From: Rhytidiadelphus loreus
Taxonomy: Eukaryota; Streptophyta; Bryopsida; Hypnales; Hylocomiaceae
DNA: 64,000 nucleotides
Direction: 5' to 3'
Assembly (NCBI GenBank): GCA_947034895.1
Contig: OX344762.1
Location: 32,840,760 to 32,904,759, forward strand
Under the pieces are notes generated by a model. The model did no database searches. It was not told the DNA's origin and was given only the letters and a program-made list of their open reading frames with translations. Position 1 is the first letter of the stretch. Every line of letters begins with the position of its first letter. Position numbers and translations under genes: made by a program. Below, in pieces: positions 34,286-44,239 of this stretch.

Positions 34286-36766
34286 TTACTTCTTAGAAGA
34301 ACTTGCTTCACCATGTGAAGGTTGAAGTGCCTCTTGAAGGACTATCTTCTTCTTTGCACGAGTTCGTGAAGTTGGCCCTTTCGCATTCAAAATGAATTCC
34401 AGGACGTTGGAATCTTGGAGAGCTTGTAGGGTCCTTGTGGTTTGTGGAGAATGTGCTTCCACAAGATAGTCCAATGCTTGACTTTGGTAATAAGGTCCAT
34501 ACGTAGAGTCCATGCAAGCCATGTTAGTCATGTCTTCAAGAGAGGCAAATTGATTGCGATCGGGTCCCCTTTTACCTTCATTATCCCAACGGTGTCCTTC
34601 CGGATGAGGACCCCATTTGAATTCTCCCGAGCTCTTCTCGAAGTATCCACCAAGGCATTGGTAGAAGAATGCCCTTCTCCCTTCATTGTGTGGACCTTTT
34701 CCCATCAACTTCGGTGCCACTTTGACAATCTCCGCCGGGTCAGTTTCCCAGTTCAATTGAGAGCTACTAGGTGCCTTTTCATCATCATGTAGCCCTTGAC
34801 GCTAGCTCCAAACGAGGTCACGACCCCACAGTGTCGTATTAGTCGTCGTTTCAACGCTATGTTCCCAAGAAGGTGGCATGTATGTCATCAAGTTGAACAT
34901 GGCATACAAGCGATTATGGAATGGTGCTGAACAAAGTACACAACGTCGTCTAATGAGGCATCCCATAAGGAGGCATTGAGGATGGTACACATGTGCACAT
35001 GACCCGAGAGCCCAACCACCTTCAGGGCCAAATTGCTCTTGACAAATGGGGCATTTTGTATGGTCGAGTACGAAAGCTGCAGGTTGTGGCCATAGTAGCT
35101 TTTGGTCCTTCACCTCCATGTGACTAGACATTTGCTTTGCATGGTCCTAGCCCTGTTGTGCCCAATCTATAATATTTGTGTCTGCCAACATCGGCATGTT
35201 TTCAGGAAACATGTCATCTAAGAGTGCCCAGGATGTGAGTCCATTCTCACGTTTAGGTAAAGCTGCAACAAAATTCTTTGAAACCTTATCTAATTCCTTG
35301 GCTATTTGCTGTGATCTGTCCACGGAGAGAATGCACGCCACCTTCCAATGGTAGTACGTGGCAACCAATTGATCCAACCGTTGTTGAAGCTTTTCGTTCT
35401 GCTTTTCAAGGTCTCTTTCTTTGTCACTCTGCCTTGATTGTTGAACTGTTGGAAATGAGAGTGAATCTTGGGTCCCATGAATATCGTTCGTGTCAGTGGT
35501 CGTGTCTCCGCCAATCGTAGTGAGGAACGCACTTCGATTATTTTGCAAAACCTTAGCACGCTTGGAAGGTGGTGGATGGCAAGGAACATCGTTGGTAAGG
35601 TCCCCCACAACTTTGTATAGATGATGTGGATCATGGTCAACAAAAGCCTCATCCATATCTAACAAAGTAAAAGCGCCAGCCTGATTTTCTCGCAGGGCTT
35701 GAAGCTCGGTAGATTGTCGTGCAATGAGAGCATCTTTCAGTTGGCACTGTCCTTGCAATTTCTTCAAGTCACTTTCCAATGAAGCAATCTTGTTGTCTTT
35801 GATCTGTATGAGGTTTTGAGCCTTTGCTAGGGTCAGAGTGTTGTGACCTACATCCACTCGGGATTGAAGAGTTGGTGCACCAACAATTGTTTCACTGGGC
35901 CCTTCATCGTTGCAACTGAATTCGAAGACATCACTTGGGTTCTGTGCAGGCAATGGTGGATTCGAAGCTGATGGAGAAGCCCCTTGTGGTCCAATTCGTG
36001 TAGTGGAACGTCGCACTCTTGACGATTGTCCCGATTTACGTCCCCGTGATATTCCGACGCCGTGGACAATTTCATTCTGATTTGGGGGGAGGCCGATAGG
36101 TAGTTCCGTGGCTCGTTCTACCCAAAGCACCCGCGTACCATCTGAATTGTCATCCTCTTCTGATGACTCTGTGTCAATTTCAACCTGGGCCTGATTCCTA
36201 GGAACACTTCGAAAAGGACCCAATCCACCCTCTGGAAAAAGGAGAATTCCTTTTGGTATGCACCCGTCCTCTGGACGGGTTACATGAGGACTAGATTTGA
36301 TCGTGCTCCAATCGACTTCTTTCTTCAATGCCACTTCAGCATAGGCTCCTCTGGCAAGGAAAAGAGGGGCCTCATTCCTTTCTACAGAGGCCGTATTGTA
36401 GAGAGCTTGCTACAATTCAATGCACCTGTTCACGAATATTTCATTCTCACAGAACTTCAAGTTCGCCTTGTTGGTGTGTCGATGATGATGATGACGCCAT
36501 GCTGAAAAGAACTTGCTGATGTGGCACCACTCAATGTAATCTTCGCAAGTTTGTATTGACCATGGCTCAGGCTCCTCGTTCCACCCCTTGAAAGCAATGT
36601 GGTCAGCACTATTCAACACATGCAATCGCTTTCGGTGACAAGTACCCCTACGCTTCCGTTCCTTGTCTTTTTGAATCTTTCGCAATCCCAAACCACGACG
36701 TGGACGTGGAGCCGGTGGAGGGGCTTCAGCAAGAAATTCTCCAGTGGTATTGTCTCCACTAGCCAT
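34286..36766 (-). pseudogene. RING-H2 coiled-coil protein of the WCHI(D/N)KLFP family with three in-frame TAG codons (family member 4)
   Basis: One reading frame runs from ATG at 36764-36766 to 34286, broken only by TAG at 36410-36412, 35147-35149 and 34802-34804. Order of parts: Pro/Arg-rich start; family domain (AFKGWNEEPEPW, WCHISKFFSAWRH, then NRCIEL-stop-QALYNT and GAYAEVALKKEVDW); acidic linker; coiled coil; a textbook RING-H2 finger (CPIC, 14 residues, CAHVYHPQC, 10 residues, CVLC); then a C-terminal region ending in basic residues. The first stop splits the conserved domain, so it is a mutation rather than a true end. Each TAG can derive from CAG by one C-to-T change. RING-H2 fingers are usually E3 ubiquitin ligase modules. 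Its layout suggests that members 2 and 3 lost the finger. Array and TATA box lie upstream. Confidence 0.8.
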
Positions 36767-36957
36767 GGTGGGTTGTTGAAATGAAGGTCCTAAAAAATGT
36801 AGAGGGATTGTTGAAATCAAACCACTAGAAAAAGAACCTTGGATGAAAGTAGTCAATAGTAAATTTTCAACACCAAATGCTTATGCATGTAGCCAGAAAG
36901 GGATACAAGCCAAGAAGCCTTAGTGATGAACATGGGAGAATGAAGATTCGGCAACTT

Positions 36958-36968
36958 CATATATAGGC
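36958..36968 (-). promoter_or_regulatory. TATA box of family member 4
   Basis: CTATATATGAAG on the minus strand, about 195 bp upstream of the ATG, and directly downstream of the 14-mer array in gene direction. Confidence 0.45.
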
Positions 36969-36969
36969 G

Positions 36970-37195
36970 AACCCGGGTGTGGATGCAAAATGGGCGCGTG
37001 CGGGTCACGTAGGCGACCAACGGTTCTGGAGGGGCGACCAGCGGTCTTGGGGGGGCGACTGCGGGTCCTGGAGGGGCGACCGCGGGTTCTGGAGGGGTGA
37101 CCGCGGGTCCTGGGGGGGCGCGTGCAAGTGACGAAGGGCGAGTGCAGGTCTTGGATGAGGGCAAGTGTGCCGACGGGTGCGGGTATCGGCGACCA
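36970..37195 (-). repeat. ACCCGNNGTCGCCC array upstream of family member 4
   Basis: Units such as GGGCGACTGCGGGTC and GGGCGACCGCGGGTT on the plus strand (ACCCGCGGTCGCCC in gene direction), 205-430 bp upstream of the ATG. It meets the oppositely oriented right subterminal array at about 37,200, giving a large palindrome-like junction. Confidence 0.8.
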
Positions 37196-37204
37196 CGACC
37201 TAGT

Positions 37205-37412
37205 ACCCGTGTTCGCCTAAGACCTGTAGTCGCCCCATACCTACAGTCGCCCCTATCCGAAGTCACCCCGGACCCGCGGTCGCCTCACACCCGAAGTCGC
37301 CCCCACCCGAAGTCGCCCCCACCCGAAGTCGCCCCCACCCGAAGTCGCCCCACCCGAAGTCGCCCTCACTCGAGGTCGCCCCACTCGAAGTCGCCCTCAC
37401 CCGAGGTCGCCC
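37205..37412 (+). repeat. Right subterminal array of the ACCCGNNGTCGCCC repeat
   Basis: About eleven units, mostly ACCCGAAGTCGCCCC with a period of 15-18 bp. It ends about 165 bp inside the right terminus and is inverted relative to the left subterminal array at 13,920-14,134. Confidence 0.85.
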
Positions 37413-37566
37413 TACATTTGCCACGCGGCTGCCTCATGGCAGCCAGGTAAGCCTAGGTAAATGGGGGGTAAATTCCAGAAAAGTCAAAGGGTAAAGTTGA
37501 CTCTATTAGACGGACGGGACCCTCTACTAGACGTCTTCGACGTCGAGTTTGTCGAGTTGTCCGGGT

Positions 37567-37577
37567 AGACAACCCTG
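37567..37577 (-). repeat. Right terminal inverted repeat of the giant hAT-type element
   Basis: AGACAACCCTG, the exact reverse complement of 13734-13744, followed by CATGGGAG (7 of 8 matches to the left flank CATGGAAG). Confidence 0.7.
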
Positions 37578-37585
37578 CATGGGAG

Positions 37586-39705
37586 TAAAGCCAAGTGACT
37601 TCTTTCAGAGTGTACTAACTACTAAGTGAGAATTATGTTGTCAACATTAAGGCGAACCAACATTCACAATATCAAAGGATTTATTAGGGTTCAAGATTTA
37701 GTGCACTCTCTTAACCCCTTTTGCAGGAAGCAAGCACTTTTGGCCTACGATTCTGGAACTCAGCTGTTTCAGGTGTGGCATTAGGGTTTTGTTGGGAATA
37801 CGGAGAACTACATTGTTGTTTGTAAAGTAGCAAAGAAAATTAAAAAATTAAAAAAAAAATGCTCAAAATATAGAAGCCCGGCCTCGCCAAAGGCAGTTTT
37901 TGTTGTATTTCTCCGGATACAAGGCATCCTACGAGGTGGATCCGAGTATTCACGACAGTTTAGGGTATGTCTTCTACTTAGGGTACATGAAACGGGTTAG
38001 TCCGGTTGCTAGCAATTAGAGAGTACGTCTGCTGACGGTTCTAGAATAGAGATGTTTTCTTGGATTCTGCGTCAAGGGAGTCTTCAAGGTTTAGGTAAGA
38101 AGGTGGTGCATTTTTTTATGTCTTCTGAGAGCAAAGGGATCGGGAATGAATCTGAGGGTGCCCGCACAAGGTTATGGTGCTACTCTTGTAGGACTCGGTT
38201 GGACAAGTCGACATGCAAGTACACACTACAGTAGACTATGTTGACAACCAGGAGAACATCCCAGTGACCCAAAAAAATATTTAAAACAAAATGAAATTGT
38301 GGGCCTTACTTCAATGAGTACCATTCAAGTCTATTAGGTGGGTGCTTTGGAAGCAATTCTTCACAATGCACTCCCTTATCATCTTGAAGGGTAGATACAC
38401 ACAACTCAAAAAAGAAATGAAAAGAAATGAAATTGTGGGCCTTGCTCCGATGGGTACCATTCAAGTCTACGGGGGTGCTTTGGAAGCAATTCTTCACAAT
38501 GCACACCCTTGTAGTCTTGAGAGGTGGACAAAACCCATACAAAAATACACAAAAGTAAAAATTAACTTAAGAATTAGTAGAAACACCTTACAATTCCTTT
38601 GAGACTTCTTGGCTTAGATATTGGCTTAGATGTTGAATATTTGGTTTTCAAATTTAATGAAATGGAGTCCCATTTATTCAATTATTTTAAATTAATGAAT
38701 TAATAAAATTCCATTTTTGCATATAAATATAAATCTATACATATTTTATATATAATGTAAATATATATGTAATTATATATAATATAGGTAGAAAACAAAA
38801 TGAAAAAAATAGATAAAAAATTCCAAGGTTAGTGCATATACCAAAGTGTACTTATGATTTCTTATGATAATAAAATCATGAAAAATTCAGAAATTTGTTA
38901 TAGCAAAAGAACCTTTTTATAATTTTTATAAATTACTAAACTAGGATTATTTAATAAATAAATGAAATTTATGGCTTCACTTCATGTATGGAGCTTGTTT
39001 CAAAGGATTATAGTGCAAAAGATGCAGCAATTGCATTTTTTGAGGTCATTGTCATTGCCACCATGAAAAATGCAAATTTATAAATATATTGAGTTAATTA
39101 TAGATGTTTGAAGCCAAAAAAACAAATTGCCATTATCCCTCAATCTATATTCATATATGTGTATGTATTTTTTTGATAAAAAAGTATTGATAACAAGATT
39201 AAAATAAATAAATAAATAAATAAAAATATATATATTCATTGGAGAACCTTATTTTTTATTTTAAACAAATTCTTAGAAAATTTCATCAAAAAAAATTTCA
39301 TTTCTTTTGCATTTCACTTTTGTCCTATAAAAATAATGATGAAAATATTTTATGAACTTATCAAAACTTGTCATGCCTAATTCAAAAATTATATATTTTA
39401 ATAAACAAATTTATATATTAAAGAACAAATAAGACATTTGAATGATTTTTTTTTTTTAAACTTTTAGATATCTTTATAATTTTGTTCTACTTATATCTAA
39501 GAAAAAACTTGTAACACAAGTAAATTACATTTAATACAATTAATACAATTTTGGATTCTTATAGTGAGTAGAATGAAAATTCCTTTTAGATTTTTTTGTC
39601 CACACTTTGTATTAAAATTTGGGTCAAAAATATGGAAATCTTTGCCCACATACACTGGCCCAAAAAAGTTTTGTTGCCAAAAAACGCACCTTGGTCCTTT
39701 AGGGG
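37586..39705. other. AT-rich spacer with a tandem duplication
   Basis: No gene recognised. About 38,292-38,417 and 38,419-38,545 form an imperfect direct duplication of about 126 bp (shared GGTACCATTCAAGTCTA and GCTTTGGAAGCAATTCTTC). An (AAAT)n microsatellite lies near 39,203-39,222. The end, CCTTGGTCCTTTAGGGG at 39,689-39,705, is the right end of a truncated TTAA-type miniature element. Confidence 0.5.
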
Positions 39706-39709
39706 TTAA

Positions 39710-39890
39710 TCCCTAAAGGACCATTGTTCCTTCGGGGGACAAATACGTTTTTGGGCAAGTACCTACGGGCTGAAATTTTGTCGTGATTTTTTGAAACTTT
39801 TTTTCAAAAAAGTGATAAGCTTTGTGGGAATATTATTTTTTTTATAATCGGTATCCGGGAACACAAAATGTTGGGCATTTCCACTTGACT
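39710..39890 (+). mobile_element. Truncated TTAA-type miniature element
   Basis: Begins TCCCTAAAGGACCATTGTTCC directly after TTAA at 39706-39709, and continues like the left part of the copies at 18,541 and 60,475 (GGGCAAGTACCT, GCTTTGTGGGAATAT). It shares its TTAA with the end of another copy on its left, so two elements abut at one TTAA. Confidence 0.6.
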
Positions 39891-40274
39891 AAAATTTTTA
39901 CAACACCCAACTATGATTACTCAAATCGCAATGATTTATAAGAGGTCTGTGACATGCTTCCACCATTCAGTGATTAGAGTCAGCATTAATAGCCTTTCAT
40001 ATGACCTCGACTTGTTGCCACCACACTGAGTACAAGCATTCAATAGTATCATCATGCCTCCAATGTTTGATTGTATGGGGTCTTCCTGGTTTCAGTTTTC
40101 CCAATCAAATTTGGTTCCGCCAATCGTGGACTGAGCCTGTATGGGAGTGTTCTGGGCGCCCTTTGTCAATCGGTTTTGGAGCAATCTCATCTGCTTGGAA
40201 CAATCTCACCTGCTTGTGAGCTCCCATTGCGAGTGGGACACTTCTGTTGATTCAAGGCTTTTTCATTGTGCTCC

Positions 40275-41750
40275 ATGAGTCCCAGAAGAAACACTCGAGC
40301 TTGTGCCGTGAGGAGGAGGCTGGGCATAGAAGATGGGAGAATGGTCATGGAGGATTGTGATTCTACACCACCCAATTTGGTCGAGGATGTGGTCCCTGAA
40401 GATGATGACGACGGTGGAAACATTGCAGTAGGCGTTATGAACGACGAATTCCAAGAGCCAATTCCAATGGAAGGAATTCCGGAATTGATGAAGCAGCACA
40501 TGTGTACTGTTGCACCCGTGCTTCAAGGTCGTCATGGTGTGTACAATGAGCAATTCTTTGGCACTGTCGTTGGTCTCTGCTCCTGTGGCATTCTAGTAGA
40601 CCAAGTATTGCAGAAGACGGGAGTTACTGACATTGAGATCCAGGAGAAGTGGAAGCACCAGGTAGATGACAAGTACAGGTTTCCAATGGCGTTGGCAACA
40701 GACAACGCCCAAGCGGCACAATTCCTGGAACACTATCAGCAAGTGTATGGAGGGCAGCCTTGCAACGACTCCTTTTCTTTGAGGTTCTTACGCGCTTGCT
40801 TTGCCACGTTCATACACAAAGTTGAAATAGACTGGGTGAAAGAGGCAGTCAAAAGGCGCAAGGTGCGCATGGAGCAGAAGAGCCTAAACCGACACAAATT
40901 AGGTCCTGTAGCAATGCGCCAACAACTTGCTACTTTGTGCGCAGCAGTATCTCTTTACTACCGACCTCCCGAGAGCACAACCAACAGTCAGTTGCCTATG
41001 TCTACAACTGTTTCCAACAGGTCTCCGGGGACCAGGCAGCACGAAAGCAGCAAGAGACATTCACATAGCAGGACAAGTTCTTCAGCAGTAGCAAGGGCGG
41101 AAAGCGAATTGCGTGGATTCCTGAAACTAGCTGAAGAAGCTAGAACCTCACGCAACCAACTCATGAAGGCAATGGATGAATCAGTTGAGGCTCTGGTTGC
41201 CCTAGAGAGAGATGAACGGGCCTTAAACGCGCAGTATACGGCTTTGGTTGACGAGGCTTATGCGATGCAACGCCAAGGCGCGCACGAGAGTGCCATGGCA
41301 AAGTTGAGGGAGGGACAACAATTGGTGGACAAATTGATTTCAACGAGGGAGATGCATGCGAAATCACTTGACTCTTGTTGGGCCAATCGAGCTTCAGCGT
41401 TGCCGGAGGCACTGAAGGCAGTTGCACATTCAAAAACGTGTGTTGCCACCGCTTTAGAGAAGTTTCGGCAGCTCAAAGGTTCTTCCTTTGCAATGCGACC
41501 AAGAGCTCCTTTTGTATATCCAGCATCTCGTTCTGAACCTCCATTGTCAATTACAGGACCCAAATTCTGTGCAGGTTGTAAGAAGAAAGGTTTTGTAGCA
41601 CGGGCTGTCATCATTGCTTTTTGTGGTTGTGGATTTCACCCTATATGCATTGCCTTGTTGCTGGAAGAGAATTCACATACGTGTCCTTTTTGTGAGACCG
41701 CATTCTGTGGAGCTTGGATGGCTCAATTTGGGGTTCCTCTTACAGCATGA
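40275..41750 (+). CDS. Coiled-coil protein with RING-like C-terminus (family member 5)
   Basis: Intact single-exon gene of 491 codons from ATG at 40275 (MSPRRNTRACAVRRR); the frame opens slightly earlier but without an ATG. An acidic start is followed by the helical domain shared with the gene at 11,839-13,317: TVAPVLQGRHGVYNEQFFG, VVGLCSCGIL, EHYQQVYGG, SLRFLRACF, VEIDWVKEAV, HKLGPVAMRQQLA. A Ser-rich linker, coiled coils, and a C-terminal Cys/His finger follow (CAGC, CGCGFHPIC, CPFC), more complete than in the 11.8-kb paralogue and resembling a RING. It lies outside the giant element and has no 14-mer array upstream. Function unknown; a ubiquitin-related role is inference from the finger only. 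Confidence 0.75.
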   Translation: MSPRRNTRACAVRRRLGIEDGRMVMEDCDSTPPNLVEDVVPEDDDDGGNIAVGVMNDEFQEPIPMEGIPELMKQHMCTVAPVLQGRHGVYNEQFFGTVVGLCSCGILVDQVLQKTGVTDIEIQEKWKHQVDDKYRFPMALATDNAQAAQFLEHYQQVYGGQPCNDSFSLRFLRACFATFIHKVEIDWVKEAVKRRKVRMEQKSLNRHKLGPVAMRQQLATLCAAVSLYYRPPESTTNSQLPMSTTVSNRSPGTRQHESSKRHSHSRTSSSAVARAESELRGFLKLAEEARTSRNQLMKAMDESVEALVALERDERALNAQYTALVDEAYAMQRQGAHESAMAKLREGQQLVDKLISTREMHAKSLDSCWANRASALPEALKAVAHSKTCVATALEKFRQLKGSSFAMRPRAPFVYPASRSEPPLSITGPKFCAGCKKKGFVARAVIIAFCGCGFHPICIALLLEENSHTCPFCETAFCGAWMAQFGVPLTA

Positions 41751-42583
41751 ATGGAGCAGGATGTTGGCAGCATGAAAAAAAGGCTGGAGGCTGAAGCACC
41801 CCTAAAGACAGGTGAGCTGATTCCACTGACCTCTCTGGCTAAGCATGCTTCTTTTTTTCTTAGTTCATTAATACCTAAACCATATGTACATGCATTGTAT
41901 GTCTTGCAGTCATGGAGCCAGGCCTTGAAGAAGTGAAGGGTGGGGAGCTAACCCTAAACCTTCCATACCACCAATGACGTGAGAGCTCGGTGATGGTGTC
42001 ACATTGGTTGATAATTGCATTGTAGAAAACTTAGGAGAGACGTTTTCAGCTGTGGTTGCTGCAGACGGACATCCACAACAGCGTCAGGAACTTCTAGCAG
42101 TAGCGTCTCCGAACTCTCCAGGGACAATGCGTTTCAACATTTCGTGGGATTCTCCAGGTGGCACCAACTTCCGAAAACTTTCAGATGGAGCTTCATCATC
42201 AAGACACTCTGAATTCAATCTTTCAATTGGACACGGGGAGGGAGATCTCCATCAACAGGAAACCTAACAATGGCTGAATGCTGCAGGATTTCAAATGGGG
42301 ACTGGTCCAAAGTAGTGTTTCTAGTATACTTTAAGTTTTAACTTACTTCAAACTTGCACTATCATGCTCAATGATATAAGCATGTACAACTCTTCACAAG
42401 TGACAGTTGTGAAAATGGATAGTTTTGAACATTTGAATTCTAGAATATATAATGTTAACATTCAGTGTTCTCAACATCACTATTGTAACTTATATGTCCA
42501 AACTCCTACACATCAGATGCTTCTACATGGTCCATCTAATTCGAGTACGTTGTCAACAACTACCTTGCTTCAATACTCCGATT
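41751..42583. other. Spacer between convergent genes
   Basis: No gene recognised. An 87-codon plus frame (42,004-42,267) has no similarity I can name. This may be 3' untranslated sequence of the plus-strand gene. Confidence 0.4.
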
Positions 42584-43956
42584 CTAGAGGCTGTTCATGT
42601 CATTGTCTTCAACACCCTCCTCTGCTGCAACTCTCACCCAAGCTCTCCCTTTTCGTGTTCTATTCTCCCTCCACCTTCTAGCTGCATCCAGCCCGTTTGA
42701 TGTACTATAGGCCATCCTCTTCTTCTGCAACTGGGCAGCCATTGTAGGGTCATTGTGCACTGTCTTGATGTTCCTCGATTCTAGCAAGTCCACCTTCTTT
42801 GCAAATCTATGTTGAATGTTTCTGTACCAATGTTGATATTGTTGCACGATGGCACTTGTTCTATCTTTGGTGCCACCATGCTGAGTGTGATGTTGATTAG
42901 CCGCCTTCGCTGCATGATGGGATTTTTCCATCCCTTGGTTGTTCCAAACAGCAAGGCTCCCATATGTTTGCACATACCATGGACCATGCCGCACAAGGTT
43001 ATGCTTCAAAGACAAAAATGACCCAAATTAGTCACACATCCTTAAGAAAATGGCACCCTACATCTGAATCATTCCGAAACAGTTTAGTTACTTTAGCAAT
43101 ACGCAACAGTAAACACTAAACCATAGAAAGCATAACTTCCATTTTAATTCCAACATCACCCTGAAAAAGAGTTACCATGCATGTTCAGAACTTACCATAT
43201 AATGAGTGACGTGGTCTTCTCCAAAGCACTTAACATAAAGGCGCCCCCAAGTCTCAATCTTGCCCTTGAAAGTGTCAATTTGCTCTTGATCCAAAGACAA
43301 ACCGACCAAATATGGATATATTGTTTCCAACGCTTTCCACATTTCTACTCGTTCAAGATATTGCCTACCTTGATTGAGTGTGTTGTTTTCTGAGCGCAAG
43401 ATGTCCTTCCAAACTCGATCTTGTCCTGACCAAGTGGATGGTTGGAACATCCTACCAGCAGTCACGCCACTGAGGGAGGGTTTGACAGGGACACTGTTGG
43501 AAGCACCACTGAGCACTGTGTCCTTCATTATGCGCACGCTGCCACCATGAAGCCCGGCTGCTGACAACGTCCTCTCCATATTTTCTATAGCAACCTGTTG
43601 ACAGGCCTCATTCTCCATGTTCCAAATGAACATGCAGTGCAAGTGAAGGATTTTCTCCATCATCCTTGTTAAGGCATGTAGTGTACAAATATGCACCCTC
43701 TCAAGTGGGATGGGCAAAATAGGTTTCCATCGAGATTCTTCTTCAATGGATACTGGTTTCGAGAGGACATTACCAGCAAATAGACCTCCATGCCACGTAT
43801 GCTTTCTTCTCCTAGCCTCTGAAGTAGCACTTGCCGATGTTCCCACCATTGGCTTTGTCCGCGCTTGGTTACAATAGATGCAAGAATGAATGGCATTGGC
43901 TCCATGCTTCAATCCGTACAGGCATTTGATGGTCTTCATATCCGCAAACAAATGCC
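42584..43956 (-). pseudogene. 3' part of a split gene of unknown function (C-terminal exons)
   Basis: Two exons in one protein: 43,956-43,196 and 43,003-42,584, joined by an intron with donor GTAAG at 43,195 and acceptor AG at 43,004. Splicing restores HVTHYM/HNLVRHGPWYVQTYGSL. Motifs include CIYCNQ, PLERVHICTLHALTRMMEKIL, FGEDHVTHYM, WNNQGMEKSHHAAKAA and a basic C-terminus. I recall broadly similar open frames of unknown function in other eukaryotes, but cannot name a family; the overall style is transposase-like. It is cut from its upstream exons by the 6.1-kb hAT-type element inserted at 43,957. Confidence 0.6.
43004..43195 (-). other. Intron of the split gene
   Basis: GT-AG intron with donor GTAAG at 43,195 and acceptor CTTTGAAG ending at 43,004. 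Removing it joins two conserved-looking peptide blocks, HVTHYM and HNLVRHGPW. Confidence 0.65.
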
Positions 43957-43964
43957 ACTGTACT
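43957..43964. repeat. Target site duplication, left copy
   Basis: ACTGTACT, identical to 50092-50099. An 8-bp duplication is the hallmark of hAT insertion. Confidence 0.9.
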
Positions 43965-43974
43965 CAGGGTTGAC

Positions 43975-44235
43975 GGATTGCAACGTCCAGGGCAAAATCA
44001 CGTCCATTTTTCGGACGTCCAGATTTTTCGGACGCGCGGACGATGTGGACGGCGACCATCGGACGGCACCTGTTGGACGTTCAGATAGTGCGGACGGGCG
44101 GTCGGCATGAGCAAGTGGACGGCCATCGCAGACGGGCGGTCGGCGCGGACGGCCATCGCGGATGGGCGGACGGCGCAGTCGGCGCGGACAGCCATCGCGG
44201 ACAGGCGGACGGCGTGGTCGACGCGGACGGCCCGA
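43975..44235 (+). repeat. Left subterminal GGACGG-rich region
   Basis: Many copies of GGACGG or GGACGGGCGG with variants such as CGGACGGCC. The inverse (CCGTCC) fills the right subterminal region. Probably transposase-binding sites, as in other hAT elements. Confidence 0.7.
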
Positions 44236-44239
44236 CTAC

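Larger units (their letters stand above)
13734..37577. mobile_element. Giant (23.8-kb) hAT-type element with cargo genes
   Basis: The left end begins CAGGGTTGTCT at 13734; the right end is its inverted copy, ending GACAACCCTG at 37577 (11 bp perfect when extended). The flanking octamers are CATGGAAG and CATGGGAG, a target duplication with one mismatch. Both are typical of the hAT superfamily (8-bp duplication; ends like CAGGG). Inside both ends the order is the same: a shared GTCTAATAGA, a TTTACCC stretch, an ACGTGGC or CGCGTGGC stretch, then an array of the 14-mer ACCCGNNGTCGCCC in inverted orientation. The interior carries a hAT transposase gene with stops, three coiled-coil family genes, a kinase gene, and a large internal inverted repeat. 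The alternative is several nested elements whose ends match by chance, but the combination of matching ends and duplication makes that less likely. Confidence 0.7.

Noticed and set aside
13734..37577. Large DNA-virus or giant-virus insertion as the source of the kinase and RING genes
   Set aside because: No capsid, polymerase, packaging ATPase or other viral hallmark gene is visible; ends and target duplication fit hAT transposition.
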